Positions 16,388 to 24,616 of a stretch of 64,000 nucleotides of DNA are shown here, piece by piece. Source of the stretch: Ruminococcus sp. 210702-SL.1.03 (GTDB lineage: Bacteria > Bacillota > Clostridia > Oscillospirales > Ruminococcaceae); assembly GCF_020559915.1 (NCBI RefSeq), contig NZ_JAJCLZ010000010.1, positions 38,495 to 102,494 of the forward strand, in the 5' to 3' direction. Made by a program: the position numbers and the translations under genes. The first letter of the stretch is position 1. Each line of letters starts with the position of its first letter. Below the pieces are notes generated by a model, which saw only the letters and a program-made list of their open reading frames with translations, was not told the origin of the DNA and made no database searches.

Positions 16388-16702
16388 CTAGTCGTTTTCA
16401 CGTGTCCAGCGCACATATTTTATGTATCTGCGGATTTCTAGTAATTCTTCACGAGATAATCCGCTAAGTAGTTTTGACACTTCGTCCACCAACGAAGTGT
16501 CTTTTTTTGTGCCATGGGCGAGATACTCAATAGATACATGAAATCTTTCAGCCATTATGGCAAGTTTATCAATGTCGAAAGCATTTCTGCCCGTTTCTAA
16601 TGCGCTGTAACCTCCGGGCGATATTCCCAAAAGGTTTGCCATGTCTTCTTGTGTCAAGTGGTTTTCTTTTCGGAGTGCCTTAACTCGGTCCTTGATCTCC
16701 AC
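16388..16702 (-). CDS. XRE-family transcriptional regulator
   Basis: 104 aa from GTG 16702, chosen for the ribosome site AAAGGTGATAAT; an upstream ATG at 16759 would overlap the previous gene. N-terminal helix-turn-helix (about 2-60; LRKENHLTQEDMANLLGISPGGYSALETG) and a helical tail. A second repressor-like gene beside ImmA, so it may be the target of that protease. Confidence 0.82.
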   Translation of the reverse strand: MEIKDRVKALRKENHLTQEDMANLLGISPGGYSALETGRNAFDIDKLAIMAERFHVSIEYLAHGTKKDTSLVDEVSKLLSGLSREELLEIRRYIKYVRWTREND

Positions 16703-16706
16703 ATTA

Positions 16707-17270
16707 TCACCTTTTTTGCTGTATATATGATTGAAAATTGGAGTAGACTTTCTTTTCAAGCGGGCTTGTAAGAAACTTATTCCGAGAGTATAGGATTTCC
16801 ATACGTTCCGCTCTTACCTGCGCGGCCGTAAGCGATATGTCGCACAGCTCAGAGATCTCACGCGCTGTGTGAATATCTAATCCCCATAGCACACACGCCG
16901 GAGCAAGCAGCCTTGCCGCGAAAACGTCCGCTTCCTGCTCTATGGTCGGGCGTGACGTGTCAAATGTACGAGCATAGTGTTTGTCACACATAATGTGCCC
17001 TAAAAGAATATGCCCGAGCTCGTGTGCGACTGTAAATCTGCAACGCTGTCTAGGCTCTGTATCGTTATAAACGATATACCATTTGGACTTGATAAGATAT
17101 GTTGCGCCGCTTTCACCCTCTGACAGCTCATTGATAGAGCTGTTTTTTATTATCTTTATACCTAATTGCTTAGCGATCATAGACGGTTTAACGGGCAACT
17201 CTTTTATATCAAAATCAATCAGGCATTGCCACGCGGCATTACGAGCGTTTTTGTATGAACCATATATCAA
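16707..17270 (-). CDS. ImmA/IrrE-family metallopeptidase
   Basis: 187 aa from TTG 17270 (GAGGTGATAAAAG upstream). The zinc protease motif is FTVAHELGHILLGH, with a further Glu in TIEQEADVFAARLLAP. ImmA-type proteases cut phage or ICE repressors and so trigger induction. It lies between two XRE regulators, either of which could be the substrate. Confidence 0.9.
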   Translation of the reverse strand: MIYGSYKNARNAAWQCLIDFDIKELPVKPSMIAKQLGIKIIKNSSINELSEGESGATYLIKSKWYIVYNDTEPRQRCRFTVAHELGHILLGHIMCDKHYARTFDTSRPTIEQEADVFAARLLAPACVLWGLDIHTAREISELCDISLTAAQVRAERMEILYSRNKFLTSPLEKKVYSNFQSYIQQKR

Positions 17271-17319
17271 CTTTTATCACCTCGCAAGGTAGTATACCCT
17301 GCGAGGTTTTTATTATGTA

Positions 17320-17754
17320 TTAAATATCGTCGTCCGTTTCAGCGTTTTCAAATTTCGCTGTGCGCTCAGAAGTCATTTTCACTGTGTCGATCGCGCGGCC
17401 ATCACCGCTGCGGGCAGCTTTCTGACTTACTGCTATATTTGGTTCTTCAATGCCTAATAGTCTGTCAATTGCTAGGTGCATTTCGGGCATTTGACGATAC
17501 GCTTTGATTAGCCTTTCTTCATGCGGCGTTATATAAAGTGGTTTGCCGTTCTTGATTTGCGGTTGATAATCAAACAAATAATTGGCATCACATTGCAGAG
17601 CCTTCATCAATACCAGAATAGTTTCATCATTCGGTTTATTGTTGTTCTTTTCGTAGTTGCTAATCATTCGATTACCTATCCCCGTAAGCTTTTCTAAATC
17701 GGCTTGTGTAAGCCCGAGCTCTTCGCGACGTTTTTTTAGTTTATCGCCTATCAT
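17320..17754 (-). CDS. Phage repressor, XRE family (CI-like)
   Basis: 144 aa from ATG 17754, chosen because GGAGG lies 8 bases upstream. Helix-turn-helix at about 5-60 (KRREELGLTQADLEKLTGIGNRMISNYEKN) and a short C-terminal region without a LexA-type protease domain. It is divergent from the early operon across an operator region, so it is the likely lysogeny repressor. Lack of a self-cleaving domain fits control by ImmA. Confidence 0.87.
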   Translation of the reverse strand: MIGDKLKKRREELGLTQADLEKLTGIGNRMISNYEKNNNKPNDETILVLMKALQCDANYLFDYQPQIKNGKPLYITPHEERLIKAYRQMPEMHLAIDRLLGIEEPNIAVSQKAARSGDGRAIDTVKMTSERTAKFENAETDDDI

Positions 17755-17769
17755 TTCAAGCACCTCCAA

Positions 17770-17978
17770 TCTCTATTAAACATTATAACACAAAATCCAA
17801 AAATATCAAGAACTTTTCCAATAAAATTTGATAAATCCAATATTTTTGGTAAACTGCACAAAAAGTCATACAAAAATTTGTAAGCTCTGTTCTAAGATAA
17901 TTGGAATTAGCCTATTGACATTCTAATTAAATTGGAGTATAATAAAATCAATCCAATATTATTGGAAAACGGCAGGAG
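17770..17978. promoter_or_regulatory. Divergent lysogeny/lytic promoter-operator region
   Basis: Rightward promoter TTGACA (17915-17920), 17-base spacer, TATAAT (17938-17943). Leftward promoter on the minus strand TTGATA, 16-base spacer, TATAAT, upstream of the repressor. Repeated half sites CCAAT/ATTGG occur through the region, including CCAATATTATTGG at 17953-17965 just after the rightward -10 box and similar copies near 17805-17855. These are the likely CI/Cro operators. Confidence 0.78.
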
Positions 17979-17987
17979 GTGAATATT

Positions 17988-18209
17988 TTGAATAGACCCA
18001 CAATTGTAGCTTATAACGTCAAAAGGATTTTGAGAGAAAGAAAAATATCACAAAAAAATTTCGCAGAACTCAACGGGATTAGTTATAAAAAGCTAAACAA
18101 TAAGCTTAACGGATATGAAAGCGTATATCCCGAAGATATAGTATTTTTCTATAATTCTCTTGATTGTGACGTTAACGAGCTTTTTAAACCCCGCGCAGAA
18201 AGCGCCTGA
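17988..18209 (+). CDS. Small Cro/XRE-type regulator
   Basis: 73 aa from TTG 17988 (AGGAGG 8 bases upstream; a GTG at 17979 overlaps the ribosome site). Helix-turn-helix: NVKRILRERKISQKNFAELNGISYKKLNNKLNG. First gene of the rightward early operon, so a Cro role is likely. Confidence 0.8.
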   Translation: MNRPTIVAYNVKRILRERKISQKNFAELNGISYKKLNNKLNGYESVYPEDIVFFYNSLDCDVNELFKPRAESA

Positions 18210-18238
18210 ACATGAAGCGAAGAAGGGAGGTGAAGCAA

Positions 18239-18421
18239 ATGAAACTTTGCTTTTTGATAGTCTGTATTTTGCTGATAATATCAGTAATCACGGCGCTAAA
18301 ATGGAAAATTTCTACCCGGGCGTTAGTATGGTTCTGCAAGGATAAGTCCATAGAGCCGACAGATGAAGAAATTGCCGACTATACGAGGAAGGTAGTCGGC
18401 AAAATGTTCAAATTAGATTGA
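18239..18421 (+). CDS. Small single-pass membrane protein
   Basis: 60 aa from ATG 18239 (GGGAGGTGA upstream). One N-terminal membrane helix (CFLIVCILLIISVITAL), then a soluble tail ending VVGKMFKLD. Not recognised. Early prophage membrane proteins sometimes act in exclusion, but nothing in this sequence shows that. Confidence 0.6.
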   Translation: MKLCFLIVCILLIISVITALKWKISTRALVWFCKDKSIEPTDEEIADYTRKVVGKMFKLD

Positions 18422-18431
18422 GGTGAAGCAA

Positions 18432-18650
18432 ATGAAAAATGACGAACGTAAAGCGGGCGTGCTGTCTGTTATATTCTGCGTATCGCAGATGATAGCCTGC
18501 TTCGCACACAGCCTAACGGGCATGGCGGTATCAACAGCAATTTTCATGCTGATACTCGCACAGTCGGCGAGCCGAAGCAAGCTGGAGCGCAGATTGCGCA
18601 AATATCGGCACGCCGCTGATCGCAGGATAGCCGACGAGCTGAATAAATAA
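18432..18650 (+). CDS. Small two-pass membrane protein
   Basis: 72 aa from ATG 18432 (GAGGTGAAGCAA, the same ribosome site pattern as the previous gene). Two hydrophobic segments (about 9-27 and 30-46) and a basic tail (RSKLERRLRKYRHAADRR). Not recognised. Confidence 0.6.
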   Translation: MKNDERKAGVLSVIFCVSQMIACFAHSLTGMAVSTAIFMLILAQSASRSKLERRLRKYRHAADRRIADELNK

Positions 18651-18847
18651 AAAAAGAACCCTCCCGAAAAACGAAAGGGTTCAGAGCGCCGACCATCTCA
18701 CAAGTAAGCACTCAGTTAGAACATTTAAGCCCGTGTAAAACTTATTATGCCCATGACTTTATTATAACTGGTGCTGCGAGATTTGTCAAGCAAAACACAA
18801 AAATTTGTGCGAAAAACAAAATAAAAATTCAAAAAGGGGGCGTTTTT
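18651..18847. other. Intergenic region with a hairpin
   Basis: GAACCCT (18656-18662) pairs with AGGGTTC (18676-18682). On the plus strand it lacks a T run; on the minus strand the T run is present, so it would stop leftward transcription. No gene is seen in the remaining 160 bases; GGGGGCG is the ribosome site for the next gene. Confidence 0.5.
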
Positions 18848-19111
18848 ATGCCGAAAACATTTTTGCGCGAAATAGACCGTTTTGAAAGCACAATGCGCGA
18901 TAACTTCAAGCTGCTGCGCGCATTCGATAAGGTCGAGGACACCGCCCGTATCATGGGCTGCTCAAAGGGTACTGTAACAAACCGTACATCGCACCCGCTT
19001 GACCTGACACTTGCTGAAATATATCTTATATGCCGTAGCAAAGGTATCACTGTTACAGATTTCGTCAGCGGCAGGCTCGAGCTCAGAGGACGCGAACCGA
19101 GAAAGGAGTGA
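18848..19111 (+). CDS. Small HTH-like early protein
   Basis: 87 aa. The middle reads like a helix-turn-helix (FDKVEDTARIMGCSKGTVTNRTSHPLDLTLAEIYLICRSKG), as in small phage regulators. Not assigned to a known family with certainty. It overlaps the upstream part of the next gene's leader. Confidence 0.6.
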   Translation: MPKTFLREIDRFESTMRDNFKLLRAFDKVEDTARIMGCSKGTVTNRTSHPLDLTLAEIYLICRSKGITVTDFVSGRLELRGREPRKE

Positions 19112-19116
19112 TAAGA

Positions 19117-19728
19117 TTGACGAACCGAAAGTTCAAAGACTACCGCAAAAACAGAATAGCATATAACGTGGTTGTTGATAATTACAAAATGCTCTGTATC
19201 ATACTGCTTACGCTTCACGACCTTTACCCAAAGACTTTCTACGCAAAGAAAATGCAAGAATGGCTAGAGGATTTCGCCGATAGCTGCAAGATGATGAACG
19301 ATTACGAGAACGACGGCGCGTATGATTTCAAGATGAAGCAGTTCGTTGAAGAATGCGGGATAGACGAGGACATTTGTATAAAGATCGTGCGCAAACATTT
19401 GAAAAATCATAATTGGCAAAACGCCGCTGTGTTAGCTGAGAATGTCAAGCTTGCTCTCGTTCAGCTTTCGTGCGATTACGGCTTCGGAAAACAGCGGTTA
19501 GGCTGCCTTATAAAAACGCTGCTTACAACAAGTCGCATCAATGCCCTTGAAGAGATAAAGGCGTTTGGCATTGAAAACGAATGGGACATAGGACAGATGG
19601 ACTATACAAAGCTAAAGCCCAAAAAGGAAAAGAAGATCAGCCTTGCGGAATCGCGCGAAGCTAAAGCAGGCCTTGAAGCCTTTCGTCGATGGACGAATGA
19701 AAACGTTCCGAAAAAGGAAGAGGGGTGA
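19117..19728 (+). CDS. Unknown early phage protein
   Basis: 203 aa from TTG 19117 (AAGGAG 8 bases upstream). Helical, charged protein with a Lys/Glu-rich C-terminal part. Contains SCDYGFGKQRLGCLIKTLL, which resembles short unnamed phage proteins, but I do not recognise the family. It overlaps the next gene's leader. Confidence 0.6.
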   Translation: MTNRKFKDYRKNRIAYNVVVDNYKMLCIILLTLHDLYPKTFYAKKMQEWLEDFADSCKMMNDYENDGAYDFKMKQFVEECGIDEDICIKIVRKHLKNHNWQNAAVLAENVKLALVQLSCDYGFGKQRLGCLIKTLLTTSRINALEEIKAFGIENEWDIGQMDYTKLKPKKEKKISLAESREAKAGLEAFRRWTNENVPKKEEG

Positions 19729-19733
19729 ATATC

Positions 19734-20090
19734 ATGAACAAGGCAGAGATCTATAAGCTGCTTGTAAAGCTGGGCGTTCCCGCAGGACACGATGGATTCA
19801 AATATATCATGGAAGCTGCGATTTCGGCAGATACAAGCAAAAGCAATAATATGGGGGATATATTCTCTACGGTCGGCGAAAAGTATCTCAACAGAAAAAA
19901 CAATTCTGCAAGCAGAAATAACGTTGAGAAAATGATACAGCGTTCAATAGAATACGCGTATGATCGCAAGCCCGAATTATTCAAAGAAATGTTTGGCTAT
20001 GATGAAAGACCATCTAACAAGCAGTTTATATGTGCGATAGTGAATTATTTTCGCTACGGCGTTGAAAATACCACATCTAGTATATCATGA
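19734..20090 (+). CDS. Sporulation-initiation Spo0A C-like or HTH early protein
   Basis: 118 aa from ATG 19734 (AGAGGGGTGAATATC upstream). The pattern (IYKLLVKLGVPAGHDGFKYIMEAAI, SVEKMIQRSIEYAYD-like EKMIQRSIEYAYDRKP, KPELFKEMFGYDERPSNKQFICAIVNYF) closely resembles the DNA-binding effector domain of Spo0A, which also ends its recognition region with a Kps..efIa-type motif. If so, the prophage carries a receiver-less Spo0A effector-like protein. Family call is from motif reading only. Confidence 0.55.
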   Translation: MNKAEIYKLLVKLGVPAGHDGFKYIMEAAISADTSKSNNMGDIFSTVGEKYLNRKNNSASRNNVEKMIQRSIEYAYDRKPELFKEMFGYDERPSNKQFICAIVNYFRYGVENTTSSIS

Positions 20091-20135
20091 TAATATGATA
20101 TACCAGGAGAGATATTATATTTAGGAGGTAAAATC

Positions 20136-20597
20136 ATGAAATACAACTGTAACAACACGCTGGACTATGTGCACGAAGCAGCACGTATGTGCAGAACATA
20201 CAGAGGAGGCTGCTTCGACTGCCCGTTACACGGTCTGGGCTGCGAATTGGACGACATCACGCCCGAACACATCAAGCGCGTGCAGGCATGGTCGGACGCT
20301 CACCCCGAGAGCAGGCTGACAGACAAGCAGGTCGAGATATTTAAGGCGCTGAACCTGCTTGGGTTCAGATACATCGCAAAGGACAGCGACGGCAAGGTAT
20401 ACGCGTACACCGAACGCCCCAGAAAAGGGCTTGAGATGTGGGGCGGGAATGGCGGATACTTCGACCTGAACCTGAAATCGAAACACATTAGGGCGGGAGT
20501 TTTCGACGCTATTTCGTCGCTAGTTGATTGGAGCGACACAGAACCGCTTTATATAGCTGACTTACTCGCCGCCTTTCTCGAGGAGGAAAAACAGTGA
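20136..20597 (+). CDS. Unknown early phage protein with N-terminal Cys cluster
   Basis: 153 aa (AGGAGG upstream). Four spaced Cys (AARMCRTYRGGCFDCPLHGLGC) suggest a small metal-binding motif. The rest (TDKQVEIFKALNLLGFRYIAKD ... YAYTERPRKGLEMW) is shared by many phage proteins of unknown role. It overlaps the next gene by 4 bases. Confidence 0.62.
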   Translation: MKYNCNNTLDYVHEAARMCRTYRGGCFDCPLHGLGCELDDITPEHIKRVQAWSDAHPESRLTDKQVEIFKALNLLGFRYIAKDSDGKVYAYTERPRKGLEMWGGNGGYFDLNLKSKHIRAGVFDAISSLVDWSDTEPLYIADLLAAFLEEEKQ

Positions 20598-20830
20598 GCG
20601 TTAAGGTGGAAAAGCAGGCCATCGAAAGACCATATACCCGCCTGCTAAACGAGATAGGCAAGCGAGAGATCAAACATAAGGCTATTCAAAAAGCGCTTGG
20701 AATATCTAAATGTTCGCTTTCAGTGAAGCTTCACGGGAAGAGAAATGCAAATTTCACGCTTGCGCAGGCCATTATCATTCACGAAAAGTTCTTCCCTGAT
20801 ATACCTATTGAGGAACTATTCAAAAAGTAA
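20594..20830 (+). CDS. Small HTH-like early protein
   Basis: 78 aa from GTG 20594, overlapping the previous stop. Probable helix-turn-helix (HKAIQKALGISKCSLSVKLHGKRNANFTLAQAIIIHEKFF), ending in IEELFKK as in Cro-type proteins. Likely DNA binding; target unknown. Confidence 0.65.
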   Translation: MSVKVEKQAIERPYTRLLNEIGKREIKHKAIQKALGISKCSLSVKLHGKRNANFTLAQAIIIHEKFFPDIPIEELFKK

Positions 20831-20852
20831 GAGTTGAAACGGAGTGATTCCA

Positions 20853-22220
20853 ATGTCTGAGGATATAGACAGCTATATAAGGTCGTCATATTCGTTCAAG
20901 GAGATCAACACATATACAAAAGAGCTTTCGCTTGAAACAAAGGAACGAATATCAGTTGAAGTAATAAAGCGAGCGTTAAAGCTCTGCCGACATAAAGCCG
21001 CGATCGCGTTTTCGGGCGGAAAAGATAGTGAGGTTGTCGCAGATCTTATTGAGAGATATTTTCCCGAAGAGTTCAAAAGAGTACATTGCATTTTCGGCAA
21101 CACGGGTATAGAGTTCCCCGAAAGTTTGAAATTTGCGCGCAAATACGGGCGTGAACACTTCGCCGACAGATTTCACGAAACGGAGCTGTCAAGGCTTGAA
21201 GAAGATGAATTGCGATATGATTTCGCCCGCGAACTTGTAGAGGAGCTGGAAGACGAGGGCGCTCTTGATGAGATATTAAAGCCCGACGGCAAGTTAAAAG
21301 GGCAAAAAGCGTTGATAGCTGCCGCGAAAAAGCGCTGTTATCGGCTAGATCACAGCAATTGTTTTTTCGCAGGGCATAGAAAGACGTTTGCGTATTGCAT
21401 TGAGCAATACGGCGCGCCGCTGCTCGGTAAAGCGGCGAGTAGGCTTGACGCGCATAGAATCAACATCGAATGTTTTTTGAAATACTCAAACTCGTTATCA
21501 GAAAAGGACGATCTGAAAGAGTATTACGGCATTCTTCAACAATGCAAGTTTTCGCAGCATTGCTGCAAGCTTCTGAAAAAAGAGCCGTCCGAGCGCCTGC
21601 AAGCCGAATTAGACGTTGACGTTATATTCAAAGGTCTTATGGCTGCCGAGAGCCATTCAAGACTTACCAGCATTGCAACACGCGGGCATATCTTCGCAAG
21701 TCATAGACCACATATTGAAGACGGCGCATTTTATCACGTCAACCCGCTTGCGTTTTGGACTGATGATGACGTGTGGGCATATATCCACAAGTATGATCTC
21801 GAGTATTCGCCGCTTTACGATATTGAGTACACGGACGCCGACGGAAACAAACAGCATATCACGCGCAACGGCTGTATCATGTGCGGTACAGATATTCAGT
21901 ACAGGGATAACCATTTATCTATCTTGCGGCAAACGCACCCCCGAGCCTGGCGGGTTTGTATGGAAAGCTTCGGTTATCGCGAAGAGTTGTACAAGCTGTT
22001 CCGCTTGAAGCGTAACGTGAACATATTTGACAGTTTCACGGACGAAGGTACAAGTTCGCGCATGATCTCGAAGTTCGGCAGTACAAAAGCGTTGCTAGAT
22101 ACCCGTCCATGTGCCTTTGATGAATTTGGCGAGCTTGTAGATCTGACGGGAACAGGCCTTGAAAACGAGTACGACGCTGAAATAGCTATACAGAATGACG
22201 GTCAATTCAAGTGGATATAG
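20853..22220 (+). CDS. PP-loop PAPS-reductase-family protein
   Basis: 455 aa from ATG 20853 (GGAGTG upstream). PP-loop motif AIAFSGGKDSEVVADLIERY binds ATP or PAPS-like substrates. Later motifs (RGHIFASHRP, NPLAFWTDDDVWAYIHKYDLEYSPLYD, NGCIMCGTDIQ) fit the phosphoadenosine phosphosulfate reductase family, which includes the DNA phosphorothioation enzyme DndC. No other dnd gene is visible. With the ParB gene downstream it may modify DNA or a nucleotide (inference). Confidence 0.82.
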   Translation: MSEDIDSYIRSSYSFKEINTYTKELSLETKERISVEVIKRALKLCRHKAAIAFSGGKDSEVVADLIERYFPEEFKRVHCIFGNTGIEFPESLKFARKYGREHFADRFHETELSRLEEDELRYDFARELVEELEDEGALDEILKPDGKLKGQKALIAAAKKRCYRLDHSNCFFAGHRKTFAYCIEQYGAPLLGKAASRLDAHRINIECFLKYSNSLSEKDDLKEYYGILQQCKFSQHCCKLLKKEPSERLQAELDVDVIFKGLMAAESHSRLTSIATRGHIFASHRPHIEDGAFYHVNPLAFWTDDDVWAYIHKYDLEYSPLYDIEYTDADGNKQHITRNGCIMCGTDIQYRDNHLSILRQTHPRAWRVCMESFGYREELYKLFRLKRNVNIFDSFTDEGTSSRMISKFGSTKALLDTRPCAFDEFGELVDLTGTGLENEYDAEIAIQNDGQFKWI

Positions 22221-22230
22221 GAGGGTAACA

Positions 22231-22377
22231 ATGAAGATCAAACCGGAGCAGATATTGCCGCTTGTTCTTATTATTATAAACGTCCTCGCCGCTATCGTCT
22301 GCTTTATTCGTAAAGACATTAGGGGCGGTGTGTATTGGCTCGCAGCGGCTATTCTCAATCTAGTTGTTGCTTTCTAG
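22231..22377 (+). CDS. Very small membrane protein
   Basis: 48 aa, ATG 22231 after GGAGGG. Two hydrophobic stretches (LPLVLIIINVLAAIVCFI and VYWLAAAILNLVVAF) separated by RKDIRGG. It sits between the PAPS-reductase-like and ParB genes and is probably co-transcribed with them. Not recognised. Confidence 0.6.
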   Translation: MKIKPEQILPLVLIIINVLAAIVCFIRKDIRGGVYWLAAAILNLVVAF

Positions 22378-22400
22378 TAAAAAACAAGGAGTGATTATAA

Positions 22401-23741
22401 ATGAAAGTAGTATCAAGAAATATAGATCTGCCAATAGGCAAGATCTATCCACACCCTGACAATCCGCGAAAGGACGTCGGGGACGTAGCAGAACTTGCTG
22501 AAAGTATCAAAGCAAACGGCATTTTTCAAAACCTCACGGTTATAAAGGGCGGCAAAGGTGCGCCGACGGCAGACGATTACACCGTTATCATAGGACACCG
22601 CAGGCTTTCGGCAGCTAAGCAAGCGGGCTTAAAGCAAGTTCCTTGTATGGTAGTTGAAATGGACGAGCGAGAGCAGGCGGCAACAATGCTGCTCGAGAAT
22701 ATGCAGCGCTCCGATCTCACCGTATACGAGCAAGCACAAGGCTTTCAAATGATGTTAGACCTTGGAGAAACGCAAGACGGGATAGCAGAAAAGACAGGCT
22801 TTAGCAAATCCACGATCAGACACCGCCTTAAATTGCTTGAACTCGACCAAGAGGAGCTTCGCAAGGCACAGGAACGGCAGGCTACATTTTCGGATTATAT
22901 CGAGCTTGAAAAAATCAAAGACCCGAAAAGCAAAAACGAAGCGTTAAAAGCAGTGGGTACAGCGAACTTCAAGTGGACCGTAGAGAGATTAGCGCGAGCC
23001 GAAAAAGAAGCGCTTAATACAGTTGCGAACAAAGCGTTACTTGACAGCAAGCTTAAACAGATAGATAACAAGGAAAGCGTTAAGTGTAGAATGCTGACAA
23101 GTATATCAATTACCCAGGACGTTAATAAATTCGCGGATTGGCTAAAAACTCAAATCGAAAGCGGCGCAAAATACTACGGCATATCATCATATGCGTGGGT
23201 AGCTGTCTATGATGACGGCAAGACGTTGACAAAGGAAGAACGAGAAGCCGAAGCAAAGCGAAAAGAGGAAGAAGCCCGCCGCGCAGAACGTGTAGACAGA
23301 GTAAGCAAGTTGGAAAAGCAGGCGCAAGAGCTACGCAAAGATTTTGTAAAGAGCTTTGCAAATAAGGAGCATATAAAAACACTTACAGAAGCTTTTCTTG
23401 CTGAGCCCTATCTTTACGATATTATATATGATGATGTTGCAAAAATGCTTGACGTTAGCACGGAATACGAAAAGGCAGAAAGTCTGGGGGATTTTTTTAA
23501 GTGCAAGGAATATCGCGAATGCGTAAAAAAACACCCCGAAAGAGTTATGCTTGTAATGCTCTGCACGATATATGAGGGCATAAGCACAAATAAGACAACA
23601 CTTCACGATTATTACGGCAGATACAGCCGCAATTCAAGGCTTGAAAATTGGTACGCATTGCTTACCAAAGTCGGTTACATGATGGGCAGTGACGAACGCA
23701 GGTTGTTATCAGGCGCTCATGAGTGTTTTTCCGGACTTTGA
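22401..23741 (+). CDS. ParB/Srx-domain protein with HTH
   Basis: 446 aa. N-terminal ParB/Srx domain (about 5-100; HPDNPRKDV, IIGHRRLSAAKQAG), helix-turn-helix (about 110-150; ENMQRSDLTVYEQAQGF, QDGIAEKTGFSKSTIRHRL), then a charged coiled coil (about 275-320). Usual roles are DNA segregation or CTP-dependent DNA binding; in phages such proteins may also be nucleases or regulators. No ParA is present, so plasmid-type partition is unlikely. Confidence 0.87.
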   Translation: MKVVSRNIDLPIGKIYPHPDNPRKDVGDVAELAESIKANGIFQNLTVIKGGKGAPTADDYTVIIGHRRLSAAKQAGLKQVPCMVVEMDEREQAATMLLENMQRSDLTVYEQAQGFQMMLDLGETQDGIAEKTGFSKSTIRHRLKLLELDQEELRKAQERQATFSDYIELEKIKDPKSKNEALKAVGTANFKWTVERLARAEKEALNTVANKALLDSKLKQIDNKESVKCRMLTSISITQDVNKFADWLKTQIESGAKYYGISSYAWVAVYDDGKTLTKEEREAEAKRKEEEARRAERVDRVSKLEKQAQELRKDFVKSFANKEHIKTLTEAFLAEPYLYDIIYDDVAKMLDVSTEYEKAESLGDFFKCKEYRECVKKHPERVMLVMLCTIYEGISTNKTTLHDYYGRYSRNSRLENWYALLTKVGYMMGSDERRLLSGAHECFSGL

Positions 23742-23758
23742 TAGGAAAGGAAAACATC

Positions 23759-23959
23759 GTGAGTGAAAAAAGAACTGCGGAGATAATAGCGGAAAATAGG
23801 CGTTTAGCTGAACGCCTAAAATTAACGCTTGACGATTACATAAGTCTTTATAAAGTTTGTGAAGAACTGTTAAGGCAGTATAAGAACAATGAAAACGTTA
23901 AAGCGGGCTTTGAAAAAATTGAACAAGAGCTAGATGAAAAAATGCCGTGTCCGTTTTGA
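23759..23959 (+). CDS. Small coiled-coil early protein
   Basis: 66 aa from GTG 23759 (AGGAAAGGAAA upstream). Highly charged and helical (IIAENRRLAERLKLTLDDYISLYKVCEELLRQYKNN). Not recognised. Confidence 0.55.
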   Translation: MSEKRTAEIIAENRRLAERLKLTLDDYISLYKVCEELLRQYKNNENVKAGFEKIEQELDEKMPCPF

Positions 23960-23979
23960 AATCTAAAGGAGTTGATAAA

Positions 23980-24195
23980 ATGACTGATGAAGAAGCAAAG
24001 CAAGCATTTTTGAAACAATGCAGCGTAGTTGAACGTAACCGTTCGGCGAGGTCAGATATTCATTACAAGTGTATATCAGCGCTTATTTATAGGCTGGTCA
24101 ATGGCAAGCCTGCTTTATCGGTTGAGCTTGCCGACCGAAGCACAAATAGCGTTACGATAGCTAAACCAGATACCGTAAGAGAGGAAATTTCATGA
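23980..24195 (+). CDS. Unknown small early protein
   Basis: 71 aa from ATG 23980 (AAAGGAG upstream). Begins MTDEEAKQAFLKQC; central VERNRSARSDIHYKCISALIYRL. No domain recognised. The stop overlaps the next start (ATGA). Confidence 0.55.
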   Translation: MTDEEAKQAFLKQCSVVERNRSARSDIHYKCISALIYRLVNGKPALSVELADRSTNSVTIAKPDTVREEIS

Positions 24196-24605
24196 AAGTA
24201 AAAGTTGTTCCAATGAGGGAATATCCACAAGAGATTGAAGAAACAGTTCAGAAAATCAACAAATGCCTTAATATATCTCTTTTCGATTGGCAAATCGGCT
24301 ACATTTTTTACAATAAGCCATTGCCAAAGGAAATATCTTTTGCTAGGCGTGCAGGGAAAACACTTGCAGCCGCTCTAAGAATGTGCCTTAGTAAGGCAGA
24401 GCCGATTTGCTTACGAGAGCCGATTTGCTTACGGCGGCGAGATATTGTTTTAGAAGGTACGGAAACGCACAAGGTGTTGTCTTATTTCGGCGATGAAGAT
24501 GTAGCGAACAAGTGCAGAATGAACATTTTCTACGAAACAGCTAAGGAGGTTTACTTCTCTCTGAAAAATATAGACGTAGAACTGCGTGAAATAATATTTG
24601 AATAG
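24192..24605 (+). CDS. Unknown protein with Walker-A-like remnant and a short internal duplication
   Basis: 137 aa. FDWQIGYIFYNKP...FARRAGKTLAAALRMCL resembles the start of a phage helicase or terminase ATPase (R.AGKT), but no Walker B follows, so it may be a truncated derivative. A short segment is duplicated in tandem (EPICLR-EPICLR, about 24402-24432). Function unknown. Confidence 0.55.
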   Translation: MKVKVVPMREYPQEIEETVQKINKCLNISLFDWQIGYIFYNKPLPKEISFARRAGKTLAAALRMCLSKAEPICLREPICLRRRDIVLEGTETHKVLSYFGDEDVANKCRMNIFYETAKEVYFSLKNIDVELREIIFE

Positions 24606-24616
24606 GAGGAATCATA

